A model generated the notes under the pieces. The model was not told the origin of the DNA. It did no database searches and saw nothing but the letters and a program-made list of their open reading frames with translations. A stretch of 64,000 nucleotides of DNA from Salmonella enterica subsp. enterica serovar Choleraesuis (GTDB lineage: Bacteria; Pseudomonadota; Gammaproteobacteria; Enterobacterales; Enterobacteriaceae), in the NCBI GenBank assembly GCA_022846635.1, contig AP025685.1, positions 248,001 to 312,000 of the forward strand, in the 5' to 3' direction. This document shows positions 18,334 to 26,079 of this stretch, piece after piece (position 1 is the stretch's first letter; each line of letters opens with the position of its first letter). The translations under genes and the position numbers were made by a program.

Positions 18334-20064
18334 TTACATCTGTTCTGGCGTTTCAATACCCAGGGTGTTTAACCCTGCTTTAAGCGTACGCGCGGTTAGC
18401 TCGGCCAGTTTCAGGCGGCTTGCGGTTTGGGCCGGATCCTGGGCGTTAAGAATCGGGCAGGCGGCGTAGAAAGTGGAGAATGCCCCGGCCAGATCGTACA
18501 GATAAGCGCACATCATATGCGGCGTACCGTCGCGGGCTACGCGTTGTAGGGTTTCTTCAAACTGAACCAGGCGAATAGCGAGGTCGCGTTCTTTCTCATC
18601 GCTAAGGGTTAGTGGGCCGCTGACTTGGGTAGAAGATGCGCGGCGGAACAACGAGGAGATACGCGCATAGGCATACTGAATATAAGGCGCAGTATTGCCT
18701 TCAAAGCTCAGCATGCTATCCCAGTCAAACACGTAGTCGGTGGTACGATTTTTCGAAAGGTCGGCATATTTTACCGCCCCAATCCCGATGGCGTTGGACA
18801 GGTAACGCTGCTGCTCGGCATTCAGGTGCGGCGATTTCGTTGCTACTACCTGGCTTGCACGGAACACGGCTTCATCCAGCAAGTCAGAGAGTTTTACCGT
18901 CCCGCCTTCACGGGTTTTAAACGGCTTGCCGGATTTATCCAGCATGACCCCAAACATGTGGTGCTCCATCGGGATCTCTGCTGGCACATAGCCCGCTTTA
19001 CGCACGATGGCCCAGGCCTGCATCAGGTGTTGGTGCTGGCGGGCATCGATGTAGTAGAGCATGCGGTCGGCGTGCAGAGTCTCATAACGGTATTTGGCGC
19101 AGGCGATATCGGTTGTGGTGTAAAGATAGGCGCCATCCTGTTTCTGGATGATGACTCCCATCGGTTCACCTTCTTTATTTTGGTATTCAGGTAAGTAAAC
19201 CACTACCGCTCCGCGGCTTTCTTCGGCGATCCCCCGTTTGAGCAGGTCGCTGACGATCTCCGGCAGCATTGGGTTGTACAGGCTCTCACCCATAATGTCT
19301 TGAGGCGTCAGGGTGACGTTCAGGCGCTGATAGGTGTGCTGGTTCTGCTCCATTGTCACCTGTACCAGCTGTTTCCACAGCGTCCGGCAGTGGGCATCGC
19401 CTTGCTGGAGTTTCACCACATATTCACGGGCTTTGGCCGAGAACACTGGGTCGCTTTCATCCCGGCGTTTGGCCTCGCGATAAAACGCCTCCAGGCCAGA
19501 CAAAGAGATGCTGCTGTCGTGCTGGCTTTCTTCCAGCAGCGCAATCAGCATCCCGAACTGGGTGCCCCAGTCGCCAATATGGTTAGCGCGAATGACGTTA
19601 TGGCCTAAGAAGCTCAGGGTTCGCACCACTGCGTCGCCAATGATAGATGAGCGCAAATGGCCTACATGCATCTCTTTAGCGACGTTAGGTGAGGAGTAAT
19701 CCACCACGATGGTTTGTGGCGTTACTTTAGCTACGCTCAGTCGTTCGTCTGCCAGCGCTGACTCAAGAAGGGCCGCCAGCTTTGTATCGTCTAAAAACAG
19801 ATTAATAAATCCAGGCGGTAACACCTCGATTTTACTGACGAAAGAACTTATTTTTGGCGAGGCTTCCAGTTGGCTGGCAACTCGCTGGGCTAATTCCATT
19901 GGCGCGACTTTTAGCTGACTGGCAATCTGCATAATGCAGTTAACCTGATAGTCACCAAATTTTTTCGCGGAAGAGGGGCGAATAGTAATTTCCCCTTGTG
20001 GAATTATCTCCAGTTCATTAAATGCGCTAAGTAATGACTCGGTGAGCTGTTTCTTAATGTCCAT
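18334..20064 (-). CDS. argS: Arginyl-tRNA synthetase, probable second copy
   Basis: A 576-residue class I aminoacyl-tRNA synthetase that charges tRNA-Arg. The N-terminal Add-1 domain, the HVGH signature (133-136) in [20 protein letters not shown] and the C-terminal DALR anticodon-binding domain are complete. As in most ArgRS, KMSK is replaced ([10 protein letters not shown]). It is clearly diverged from E. coli ArgS in the first 110 residues but very close in the core. E. coli argS lies elsewhere in the genome. Here the gene lies 55 bp downstream of an argR paralogue and next to arginine decarboxylase, so I read it as a paralogue that protects charging when arginine is drained. The window cannot show whether a standard argS also exists. 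Confidence 0.92.
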   Translation of the reverse strand: MDIKKQLTESLLSAFNELEIIPQGEITIRPSSAKKFGDYQVNCIMQIASQLKVAPMELAQRVASQLEASPKISSFVSKIEVLPPGFINLFLDDTKLAALLESALADERLSVAKVTPQTIVVDYSSPNVAKEMHVGHLRSSIIGDAVVRTLSFLGHNVIRANHIGDWGTQFGMLIALLEESQHDSSISLSGLEAFYREAKRRDESDPVFSAKAREYVVKLQQGDAHCRTLWKQLVQVTMEQNQHTYQRLNVTLTPQDIMGESLYNPMLPEIVSDLLKRGIAEESRGAVVVYLPEYQNKEGEPMGVIIQKQDGAYLYTTTDIACAKYRYETLHADRMLYYIDARQHQHLMQAWAIVRKAGYVPAEIPMEHHMFGVMLDKSGKPFKTREGGTVKLSDLLDEAVFRASQVVATKSPHLNAEQQRYLSNAIGIGAVKYADLSKNRTTDYVFDWDSMLSFEGNTAPYIQYAYARISSLFRRASSTQVSGPLTLSDEKERDLAIRLVQFEETLQRVARDGTPHMMCAYLYDLAGAFSTFYAACPILNAQDPAQTASRLKLAELTARTLKAGLNTLGIETPEQM

Positions 20065-20119
20065 AATTACGCCTTATGGCAATGATGAGTGAAGCTTGTT
20101 AAATATTTAAATACAGTCC

Positions 20120-20584
20120 TCAAACGCGGTTAGTTTGTAAAATGTGGGTGACAGTTTCTCTTAATTCATCAACATTGAAACCTGCAACCGGAACAATAAA
20201 TATTGTGTCATCCCCGGCGATTGTTCCGAGAATACCTTCCGGTTTTCCGCATGAGTCCAGCATACGCGCAATAAGCGGCGCAGCGCCAGGAACAGTATGA
20301 GTCACGACCATTGTGTCGTTAGCGGTAATATCGACAATAGATTTAAACAGCGGCGTATCGGTAGTGGGAACGCCCAGCTCCGATGGCAGGCAATATACCA
20401 TTTCCATTCTGGCATTCCGCGCCCGCACTGCGCCAAGGCTGGCTAACATCCGTGATACTCGCGACTGATTCATGTGTGTGAAACCGCGCTCTTTTAAATA
20501 GTCTACGATTTCATTCTGCGAGCTAATATTTTCTTCTCGCAGCATTACTTTGAACATTTCTTCGAGGTCTTGAGTTGCACCCAT
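20120..20584 (-). CDS. ArgR-family arginine-responsive regulator, paralogue
   Basis: A 154-residue ArgR/AhrC-family protein. The winged-helix N-terminus carries NQSRVSRML (39-47), followed by [17 protein letters not shown] and the oligomerisation and arginine-binding C-terminal domain with GTIAGDD (120-126; Asp125/Asp126 align with E. coli Asp128/Asp129) and Asp110 (E. coli Asp113). The position of E. coli Gln106, an arginine contact, is Pro103 here, so ligand response may differ. It is too diverged from E. coli ArgR to be the housekeeping gene and is not beside mdh. It forms a likely operon with the argS downstream and probably regulates this block. Confidence 0.9.
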   Translation of the reverse strand: MGATQDLEEMFKVMLREENISSQNEIVDYLKERGFTHMNQSRVSRMLASLGAVRARNARMEMVYCLPSELGVPTTDTPLFKSIVDITANDTMVVTHTVPGAAPLIARMLDSCGKPEGILGTIAGDDTIFIVPVAGFNVDELRETVTHILQTNRV

Positions 20585-20950
20585 GATATTTATCCCAGCT
20601 AATAATTGTTATGGTTATTATCTGATGGGGTTATTACCAGTCAACTCTTGACCATCGATCGTCGATTTACATTATTAACTTATATTTTACAGGTTAATAT
20701 TCTTATTGCTTGTTTTGATCTTAATCAATTCTTGTGAGCTTAATCGGTTTTATTAATTTACTCTTAGTAACCAGATGTGATTCGACGTTTAATTTCAACG
20801 CTAAAGTATTCTTTTAGTGCCTTTAATTATTATATTTTCTTAACGGTCATAAGAATTATTAATGATTGTATGATGAATTATGCTGGTGCTTTAGGAATAA
20901 CTATTGGTTAATTCTGAATCCCCAGGCATTTCGCTTATTTTCTCAACGAT
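20585..20950. promoter_or_regulatory. AT-rich control region upstream of the argR-argS pair
   Basis: About 365 bp without a credible gene, strongly AT-rich. It contains a perfect FNR-consensus palindrome (20715-20728), with TAAAAT- and TATTAA-like -10 candidates about 25-38 bases further along on the minus strand. It separates the argR-argS pair from the decarboxylase terminator, so argR-argS probably has its own promoter here. Confidence 0.6.
20715..20728. promoter_or_regulatory. FNR box, perfect consensus match
   Basis: TTGAT-CTTA-ATCAA matches the FNR consensus TTGATnnnnATCAA at all ten defined bases. Its centre is about 137 bp upstream of the argR-like start on the minus strand. A candidate -10 (TAAAAT) 33-38 bases past the centre puts the site near -45, close to an activating class II position. 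Confidence 0.6.
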
Positions 20951-20975
20951 AAAGGGCGACCTGATGTCGCCCTTT
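20951..20975 (-). terminator. Terminator after the arginine decarboxylase gene
   Basis: AAAGGGCGAC-N5-GTCGCCCTTT, a 10-bp stem, about 30 bases downstream of the decarboxylase stop on the minus strand. Confidence 0.8.
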
Positions 20976-21005
20976 ATTAGTATCTTCCCTGATGGTCATT
21001 TCATC

Positions 21006-23282
21006 TTAATGACGTTTTTTAATACACATTACGTGGTATACGCCGTTAATTTTCTCAGTACCTTCAGTTTCATGCTCAAAGCCTGGGAAGGTTTCATCCC
21101 ATGCCTGGAGCGCTTTCAGGTAGGCAATCTGCGGGCTGTTGTCATCACCGAAGTTTTCACCAGACATCAGCATTGGAATGCCTGGTGGGTAAGGGATAAC
21201 AGAGTTAGCCGCGGTACGACCGGCCAGGTTCTCGATAGAAACGGATTCTACGTTGTTCACTACCAGCTGAGTGTTAGCCTGGCGTGGCAGCATGTCGATA
21301 ACTGGCAGCGTTGAGTAAGCCTTGTTCAGCTGAACGCTTGGGTTGTATTTGTTCAGGAAGCCCAGCATTTTGTTGCCCAGCTGCTGCATAGTCATACCGG
21401 AGTACAGGGCAGGGTCGGTGGCAACCAGATCCGGCATTACGTCAGACAGCAGAGCATCGTTATCGTAATGCTGTTTGAATGCCAGCAGGCTGTTCATCAG
21501 GGTCACCCATTTACCTTTGGTGATACCCATGGAGAACAGGAACATGACCTGGAAGTCAGTGGTACGAGTTGGAACGATACCGATGCTGGACAGGTAAGCC
21601 GTTACCAGCGCTGCCGGTACGCCTTTTTCAGACAGAGAACCGTCTTCGTTCAGGCCCGGAGTCAGCAGGCTGACTTTTACCGGATCCAGCATGACCCAAT
21701 CGTCATCCAGATCGCTAAAGCCGTGCCACGCGTCTTTAGGGTTCAGTTTCCAGCAAGACTGCTCGGTGGTCAGCAGAGACAATGGTGCTTCTGCGAAGTC
21801 GTATTTTTCACCAGTGGCTGGGTCAGTAACAACTTCTGGGTTCCATGGTTTGAAGAACCAGTCGCCATTTTTCTCAGCATCGTGCCAGGTGCGGGCAACG
21901 GCCTGACGGAAAGAGACTGCTTCTTCGATAACTTCGTTGGTCAGGTTAGCGCCTTGTTCGCCGTCCATCATCGCTGCCGCAACGTCGTTAGATGCGGCGA
22001 TGGAGTACAGCGGAGAAGTGGTGGCGTGCATCATATAGGCCTGGTTGAACTGTGCAGGCTCGATGTTGCCGCGACCTTCGCGAATATGAATGTAAGAAGC
22101 CTGAGACAGCGCATTCAACAGTTTGTGGGTTGAATGAGTTGCAAAGATAGTTGGCTGATCTTTGGTGTGTTCTTCTTTCTCACCACGCATCGCGTGGAAC
22201 CCTTTGTAGATAGGGTTGAAGCGAGAGTAACCGAACCATGCTTCATCGTAGTGAATGCGGTCACAGCTTTCGCCCAGCAGTTGCTGAATAGCGTCGCCGT
22301 TATAGATAAGACCGTCATAAGTACAGTTGGTCACTACGCTGTAAGCCGGTTTTTGGTTTGGCGCGTCTGCGGCAAAGCGGTTATTAGCGATAGCTTCTTT
22401 AATTGATTTCGCCGCCATCTGTTTTTTCGGGATTGGCCCGATGATGCCGTAGGCGTTGCGAGTCGGAGTCATATAAACCGGACGAATACCGGTCAGCATC
22501 AGACCCTGTTCAATTGATTTGTGGCTGTTACGGTCGCACAGGGCGATGTCGTCTTCAGTACAGCAGGCTTGCATGATGGTGCGGTTCGCACCGGAAGTAC
22601 CTACAACCAGTGAGTAAGAGCGGTCGGCACCGAAAACTTCAGCGATGTATTTTTCACTTTCACCGAATGCACCGGTGTGATCCAGCATAGAACCCAGGCT
22701 CGCACGTTCGATACCCATATCGGTACGGAAGATGTTTTCGCCATAGAAGTCATAGAATTTGCGACCAACCGGAGTTTTACAGAAACCGATACCGCCCTGA
22801 TGACCAGGCGCTGACCATGAGTACTCTTTTTCCTGAGCATATTTCATCATCGCGGACATCAGCGGTGGCATGATCATTTTTTCGTAGCGGGCAACGGCGG
22901 CGCGCAGACGGCCAACGATAAAGTCGGTGGTGTCATCCAGAATAAGGAAGGTTTCAGTAACGCGATTCATCACGTCGCTGTTCAGTTCGCTGTGGTCAGC
23001 GTGAGAGTTAACCAGCATAAATACTGGCACTTTCGCGTGGCGTTTATACAGGCTTTCGAGGAAGTTAACGATTTCAGGAGCCTGTTGAGGCGCCCACTCC
23101 ACCATAACGCAGTCTACCGCAGCGGTAGACATTACATAGCCAGTCGCCTGAGCGTAAGTTGGAGCGAAACGGACGTGCTCACCTTTATTGGTCAGTGAGG
23201 TGACGATTTGGTCGATGGCTTCTTCAAGTGGTGGATTGTTGGCAATGGAACCGCCGACCACAAAATATTGTTTATCTGACAT
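21006..23282 (-). CDS. adiA: Inducible arginine decarboxylase (AdiA type)
   Basis: A 758-residue PLP-dependent fold-type I decarboxylase that converts arginine to agmatine and CO2 and consumes a proton. An N-terminal wing domain (about 1-130) is followed by the core with APGHQGG (158-164), DEAW (346-349; PLP-contacting Asp346) and the Schiff-base Lys387 in STHK. Its whole-length pattern is AdiA-like, including APGHQGG-GF-KTP and FEHETEGTE-I-GVYHVMC, and it is clearly less like LdcC/CadA. GAAGAG precedes the ATG. Divergent from an antiporter gene at 23873 across 590 bp, it should form an acid-resistance pair. E. coli adiA lies at another locus with adiY and adiC. Confidence 0.92.
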   Translation of the reverse strand: MSDKQYFVVGGSIANNPPLEEAIDQIVTSLTNKGEHVRFAPTYAQATGYVMSTAAVDCVMVEWAPQQAPEIVNFLESLYKRHAKVPVFMLVNSHADHSELNSDVMNRVTETFLILDDTTDFIVGRLRAAVARYEKMIMPPLMSAMMKYAQEKEYSWSAPGHQGGIGFCKTPVGRKFYDFYGENIFRTDMGIERASLGSMLDHTGAFGESEKYIAEVFGADRSYSLVVGTSGANRTIMQACCTEDDIALCDRNSHKSIEQGLMLTGIRPVYMTPTRNAYGIIGPIPKKQMAAKSIKEAIANNRFAADAPNQKPAYSVVTNCTYDGLIYNGDAIQQLLGESCDRIHYDEAWFGYSRFNPIYKGFHAMRGEKEEHTKDQPTIFATHSTHKLLNALSQASYIHIREGRGNIEPAQFNQAYMMHATTSPLYSIAASNDVAAAMMDGEQGANLTNEVIEEAVSFRQAVARTWHDAEKNGDWFFKPWNPEVVTDPATGEKYDFAEAPLSLLTTEQSCWKLNPKDAWHGFSDLDDDWVMLDPVKVSLLTPGLNEDGSLSEKGVPAALVTAYLSSIGIVPTRTTDFQVMFLFSMGITKGKWVTLMNSLLAFKQHYDNDALLSDVMPDLVATDPALYSGMTMQQLGNKMLGFLNKYNPSVQLNKAYSTLPVIDMLPRQANTQLVVNNVESVSIENLAGRTAANSVIPYPPGIPMLMSGENFGDDNSPQIAYLKALQAWDETFPGFEHETEGTEKINGVYHVMCIKKRH

Positions 23283-23375
23283 GGTAGCTCTTCACGTTCA
23301 GAGCGCATTCCTGACGGCCTTATTATTACGACCGGTTATTATATGTAACGGTTACCCATTAAATATAAAGGCAGG

Positions 23376-23426
23376 CTATTGCGCTGGTGGATAATTTAAT
23401 TGACGGGACAGACGATAAAGCATCAT
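23376..23426 (-). CDS. Possible leader peptide of the arginine decarboxylase gene
   Basis: A 16-codon frame, MMLYRLSRQLNYPPAQ, on the same strand as the decarboxylase, ending 93 bases before its start. AGGA lies 9 bases upstream of the first ATG. Two arginines and a Pro-Pro close to the stop are features of translational-arrest leaders, and a related strategy is known for E. coli speF-potE, whose unrelated leader senses ornithine. Short frames arise often by chance, so this is tentative. Confidence 0.35.
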   Translation of the reverse strand: MMLYRLSRQLNYPPAQ

Positions 23427-23466
23427 TTCTAATTTTCCTAGCACTAAAAATTAGCTTATCTTGCGG

Positions 23467-23484
23467 TTTGAATGACCATTTATT
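23467..23484. promoter_or_regulatory. ArgR-box-like site (single)
   Basis: TTTGAATGACCATTTATT matches nine of the ten defined bases of the ARG box core TGAATnnnnATTCA (ATTTA in place of ATTCA), although its spacer GACC is not AT-rich. It lies about 190 bp upstream of the decarboxylase start. Confidence 0.4.
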
Positions 23485-23591
23485 ATTACGTTGATAATTA
23501 GCCTTCTGATGCATTGGATAAGCGTATTTTTATGCAAAAAAAATTTAGATAAAAATGAGGTTAAATCATAACGCATTGTTTTTAAAGGTTT

Positions 23592-23630
23592 TTAATATAT
23601 AAATTCATTCTCACTATATTTAAATTCATG
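23592..23630. promoter_or_regulatory. Pair of ArgR-box-like sites spaced 3 bp apart
   Basis: Two 18-bp sites, 23592-23609 and 23613-23630, each end in a perfect ATTCA half-site after an A/T spacer; the cores match at 7 and 8 of 10 positions. The 3-bp gap gives 21-bp centre-to-centre phasing, the usual arrangement of tandem ARG boxes. The left halves are degenerate and the region is AT-rich. Confidence 0.4.
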
Positions 23631-23872
23631 GCTGTTTTAAATCTTGAAATTGCTAATTGACGAACGTTTTTAGCTCTACTATTATCTCGGCCGTCTCAGG
23701 AATATTGTCACTTTTAATCCATGAATTTATATTCCTGTTTTTTAATATAGTTATTATTCTCCATATTATATTGTTTAGTCAAAAAATAATGGCGAATAGT
23801 TATTTGTTAATAATGAATTTAAATCTCTTAATTGAGGTGCTCGTTTCCCATTACTCAAGTGGAGTACGTTGA

Positions 23873-25219
23873 ATGGCTAGTGAATCAAAAAAAATGGGGC
23901 TGGTGGGCCTGACCATATTGGTCGCGGTAAATATGATGGGTTCTGGGATTATCATGTTACCGGCCAGTCTGGCGCAGACCGGAACCATCTCCATTCTGTC
24001 CTGGGTTGTAACCGCGTTGGGGTCTATGTGTATTGCATATACCTTTGCCAAATTGGGTGCATATTGTAAACGCCCTGGCGGGATGTCAGCCTACTCCGCT
24101 GAAGCCCACGGTCAGTCTTCTTTCTTTATTGCCTCATATACTTATTATATTTGTCTGGTTATCAGCTGCGTGGCTATCGCCGTTTCGGCAACGGGTTACC
24201 TGGCACCCTTCTTCCCATGGATTAAAACTTCGCCAATTCATACCTTTATTACCGTAGTTTTGGTTCTGGTTCTGACCATGGTGGCTAACTTTAAAGGGCC
24301 AAGCGTTACCGGCCGTATCTCTGGTTTCACCGTATGGGGCATTATTATCCCGGTTGCTGGTCTGTCGGTTATTGGCTGGTTCTGGTTTAAACCTGAGGTA
24401 TTTGCCGCTGCATGGAACCCGCATGCAATGGGCACTGGCACCGCCATTTCTTCCGGTATTTCTCTGACCCTTTGGGCCTTCCTGGGGATTGAATCGGCGG
24501 GGGCCAACTCCGATGCGGTTGAAAACCCAGAACGTAACGTGCCGCTGGCCTGTCTGTTTGGTACTGGCTTTGCCGCTATCGTTTATATCGCTTCTACTTC
24601 CGTTATTCAGGGCATCGTACCTAACGCGCAGCTGGCAACTTCCGATGCGCCGTTCGGCCTGGTGTTCTCTATGATGTTTAGCCCATTAGTTGGTCAAATC
24701 ATCACGGCTCTGGCGGTTATCGCTTGTATCGGTTCTCTGCTGGGCTGGCAGTTCACTAACGCTCAGGTTTCTAAAGCCGCTGCGGATAACAGCCTGTTCC
24801 CGGCTATCTTCGCTAAAGTGTCTAAAGACGATGCGCCAATCGCCGGTATGCTGATTATGCTGGCTCTGGAACTGCTGCTGGCTTGTATGACTATCTCGCC
24901 AAACCTGCTTAAACAGTTCAACCTGCTGCTGAACCTGGCCGTATTTATCAATATGGTGCCTTATGTTCTGGCGATGACCGGTTTGCAGGTGCTGCTGCGT
25001 AAAAACCACGTAAGCAAATCTCAGTATCTGCTGGGTTCTCTGCTGGGTACCGTAGCCGTGGTTTACAGTATCTATGGTGTTTATGCTTGCGGTGAAGATG
25101 CGGTATACGGTGGTGCTATCATCACTCTGTTCGGTTACATCTTCTACGGCTTCCTGGCCGGTCGCGAAACTGAGTTCCAGATGACTCACCCAGGTGAATC
25201 TCATTTCAATACTCATTAA
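23873..25219 (+). CDS. Basic amino acid/polyamine antiporter (PotE/AdiC family), probably arginine:agmatine
   Basis: A 448-residue, 12-TM APC-superfamily antiporter. NMMGSGIIMLP (20-30) is the TM1 substrate-binding loop, LTLWAFLGIESAGANSD is the TM6 segment, and GSLLGWQFTNAQVSKAAAD is the TM8 segment carrying the tryptophan equivalent to the AdiC substrate-gate Trp293. Overall the sequence is closer to PotE (GTISI-SW-VTA-GSM, GWFWFKPE-WNPH) than to AdiC or CadB, so the substrate is uncertain. Pairing with an arginine decarboxylase argues for arginine/agmatine exchange. GTGGAG precedes the ATG. Confidence 0.85.
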   Translation: MASESKKMGLVGLTILVAVNMMGSGIIMLPASLAQTGTISILSWVVTALGSMCIAYTFAKLGAYCKRPGGMSAYSAEAHGQSSFFIASYTYYICLVISCVAIAVSATGYLAPFFPWIKTSPIHTFITVVLVLVLTMVANFKGPSVTGRISGFTVWGIIIPVAGLSVIGWFWFKPEVFAAAWNPHAMGTGTAISSGISLTLWAFLGIESAGANSDAVENPERNVPLACLFGTGFAAIVYIASTSVIQGIVPNAQLATSDAPFGLVFSMMFSPLVGQIITALAVIACIGSLLGWQFTNAQVSKAAADNSLFPAIFAKVSKDDAPIAGMLIMLALELLLACMTISPNLLKQFNLLLNLAVFINMVPYVLAMTGLQVLLRKNHVSKSQYLLGSLLGTVAVVYSIYGVYACGEDAVYGGAIITLFGYIFYGFLAGRETEFQMTHPGESHFNTH

Positions 25220-25240
25220 TTCCCGACACTGTTAGTCTTA

Positions 25241-25273
25241 CCGCCCACCCACCGCTAGCCGGCCGGTGGGCGG
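25241..25273 (+). terminator. Hairpin after the antiporter gene
   Basis: CCGCCCACC and GGTGGGCGG form a 9-bp stem about 20 bases after the stop, followed by a T-rich stretch. Confidence 0.65.
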
Positions 25274-25313
25274 AATTGTATTTGTCTCCCGCCGTAGTAT
25301 TTTTATTACCTGC

Positions 25314-25368
25314 CAACGCCCAACGCCCAACGCCCAACGCCCAACGCCCAACGCCCAACGCCCAACGC
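25314..25368. repeat. Heptanucleotide tandem repeat (CAACGCC), nearly 8 copies
   Basis: Seven perfect head-to-tail copies of CAACGCC plus a six-base partial copy, with no interruption, in the gap between the antiporter gene and uspA. Not a multiple of three and outside any credible gene. This kind of array is prone to length change by slippage. The rest of the 25220-25641 gap contains the two gene terminators and nothing else recognisable. Confidence 0.95.
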
Positions 25369-25581
25369 TTGATTGATTTAAATATTGCAGCTGCTCCATC
25401 CATCCAGGAAAAGGGGAGTTGAGGGGCAGAATGTATGAAGGCCATCCCGATAAATACCGTGGACGAAAAAATTCATCAGATATTTATTCACTCTCCAGCA
25501 TCTGGCAGGGAGACGGATACCTTAAAACAGCGGGCTGGCAGGAAATAGATTGGGGATGAAAGCAGGCAGACTGATAAAACA

Positions 25582-25602
25582 CAGCCCGCATAGCGCGGGC
25601 TG
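25582..25602 (-). terminator. Terminator after uspA
   Basis: CAGCCCGC-N5-GCGGGCTG, followed on the minus strand by TGTTTTAT, about 40 bases past the uspA stop. Confidence 0.8.
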
Positions 25603-25641
25603 GATACAGAAACAGCGACAGGATATTGATGCCGTGATGCC

Positions 25642-26079
25642 TTATGCGTCCTCTTCATCCTTGAGTGGAACAATGAGCATATCGACATGTACGGTATTGA
25701 TAAGCTGGCGTGCAGAAGACATCAGCTTGCTCCAGAAGTCCTGATGATGGCCACAAACCACCAAATCCATATCGTATTTCTTAATAGCATCGACCAGAAC
25801 CTGACCCAGGTCGCCGCTGCCGCTCAGGGTTTCAGTGATAGGGTAGCCCGCGTTGGTGGACAGTTCGGTCAGTGCGTGGTGGGTCTCTTCAGAGATGCGC
25901 TTTTGCATGTCGCCGAGATTAACATCGATAAGACCCGTATAGAGGTCTGAATAATTCACATCAACGTGAATTAAGGAGATTTTGGCATTGTATGGACGAG
26001 CCATCGATACCGCTTTCTCAACCAGCATTTTACTTTCTGCTGAGAGGTCTACCGCAATTAAAATATGTTTATAAGCCAT
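25642..26079 (-). CDS. uspA: Universal stress protein A
   Basis: A 145-residue cytoplasmic universal stress protein, nearly identical to E. coli UspA apart from a few substitutions and a tail ending KDEEDA. I chose the ATG at 26079 ([13 protein letters not shown]) with GGAAGGAG upstream. It is of the UspA type, which lacks the ATP-binding G2xG9xG(S/T) motif found in the UspFG type. UspA accumulates on growth arrest and protects against oxidants, starvation and DNA damage. It is divergent from uspB, as in E. coli. Confidence 0.97.
   Translation of the reverse strand: MAYKHILIAVDLSAESKMLVEKAVSMARPYNAKISLIHVDVNYSDLYTGLIDVNLGDMQKRISEETHHALTELSTNAGYPITETLSGSGDLGQVLVDAIKKYDMDLVVCGHHQDFWSKLMSSARQLINTVHVDMLIVPLKDEEDA

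Larger units (their letters stand above)
23283..23872. promoter_or_regulatory. AT-rich divergent control region, decarboxylase/antiporter
   Basis: 590 bp separating the two divergent structural genes, far more AT-rich than the flanks, the profile of H-NS-silenced inducible promoters. It holds a possible 16-codon leader ORF on the decarboxylase side (23376-23426), an ArgR-box-like site (23467-23484) and a phased pair of such sites (23592-23630). The antiporter ribosome site GTGGAG is near 23859. A hydrophobic 71-codon frame (23657-23872) is probably a by-product of AT-rich sequence. Confidence 0.6.

Noticed and set aside
21468..22133. Plus-strand frame of 221 codons opposite the arginine decarboxylase
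   Set aside because: Lies wholly inside the conserved decarboxylase core; composition is antisense-like.
23657..23872. Hydrophobic 71-codon frame ending directly before the antiporter ATG
   Set aside because: It begins with TTG in extremely AT-rich DNA, has no ribosome site I could see, and its Ile/Leu/Phe composition is what AT-rich sequence gives in any frame. A leader role cannot be fully excluded.
25206..25445. Minus-strand frame with a repeated RWALGVG peptide
   Set aside because: It is only the translation of the CAACGCC array; a 7-base unit read in three frames gives a 7-residue period. There is no ribosome site or conserved flank.
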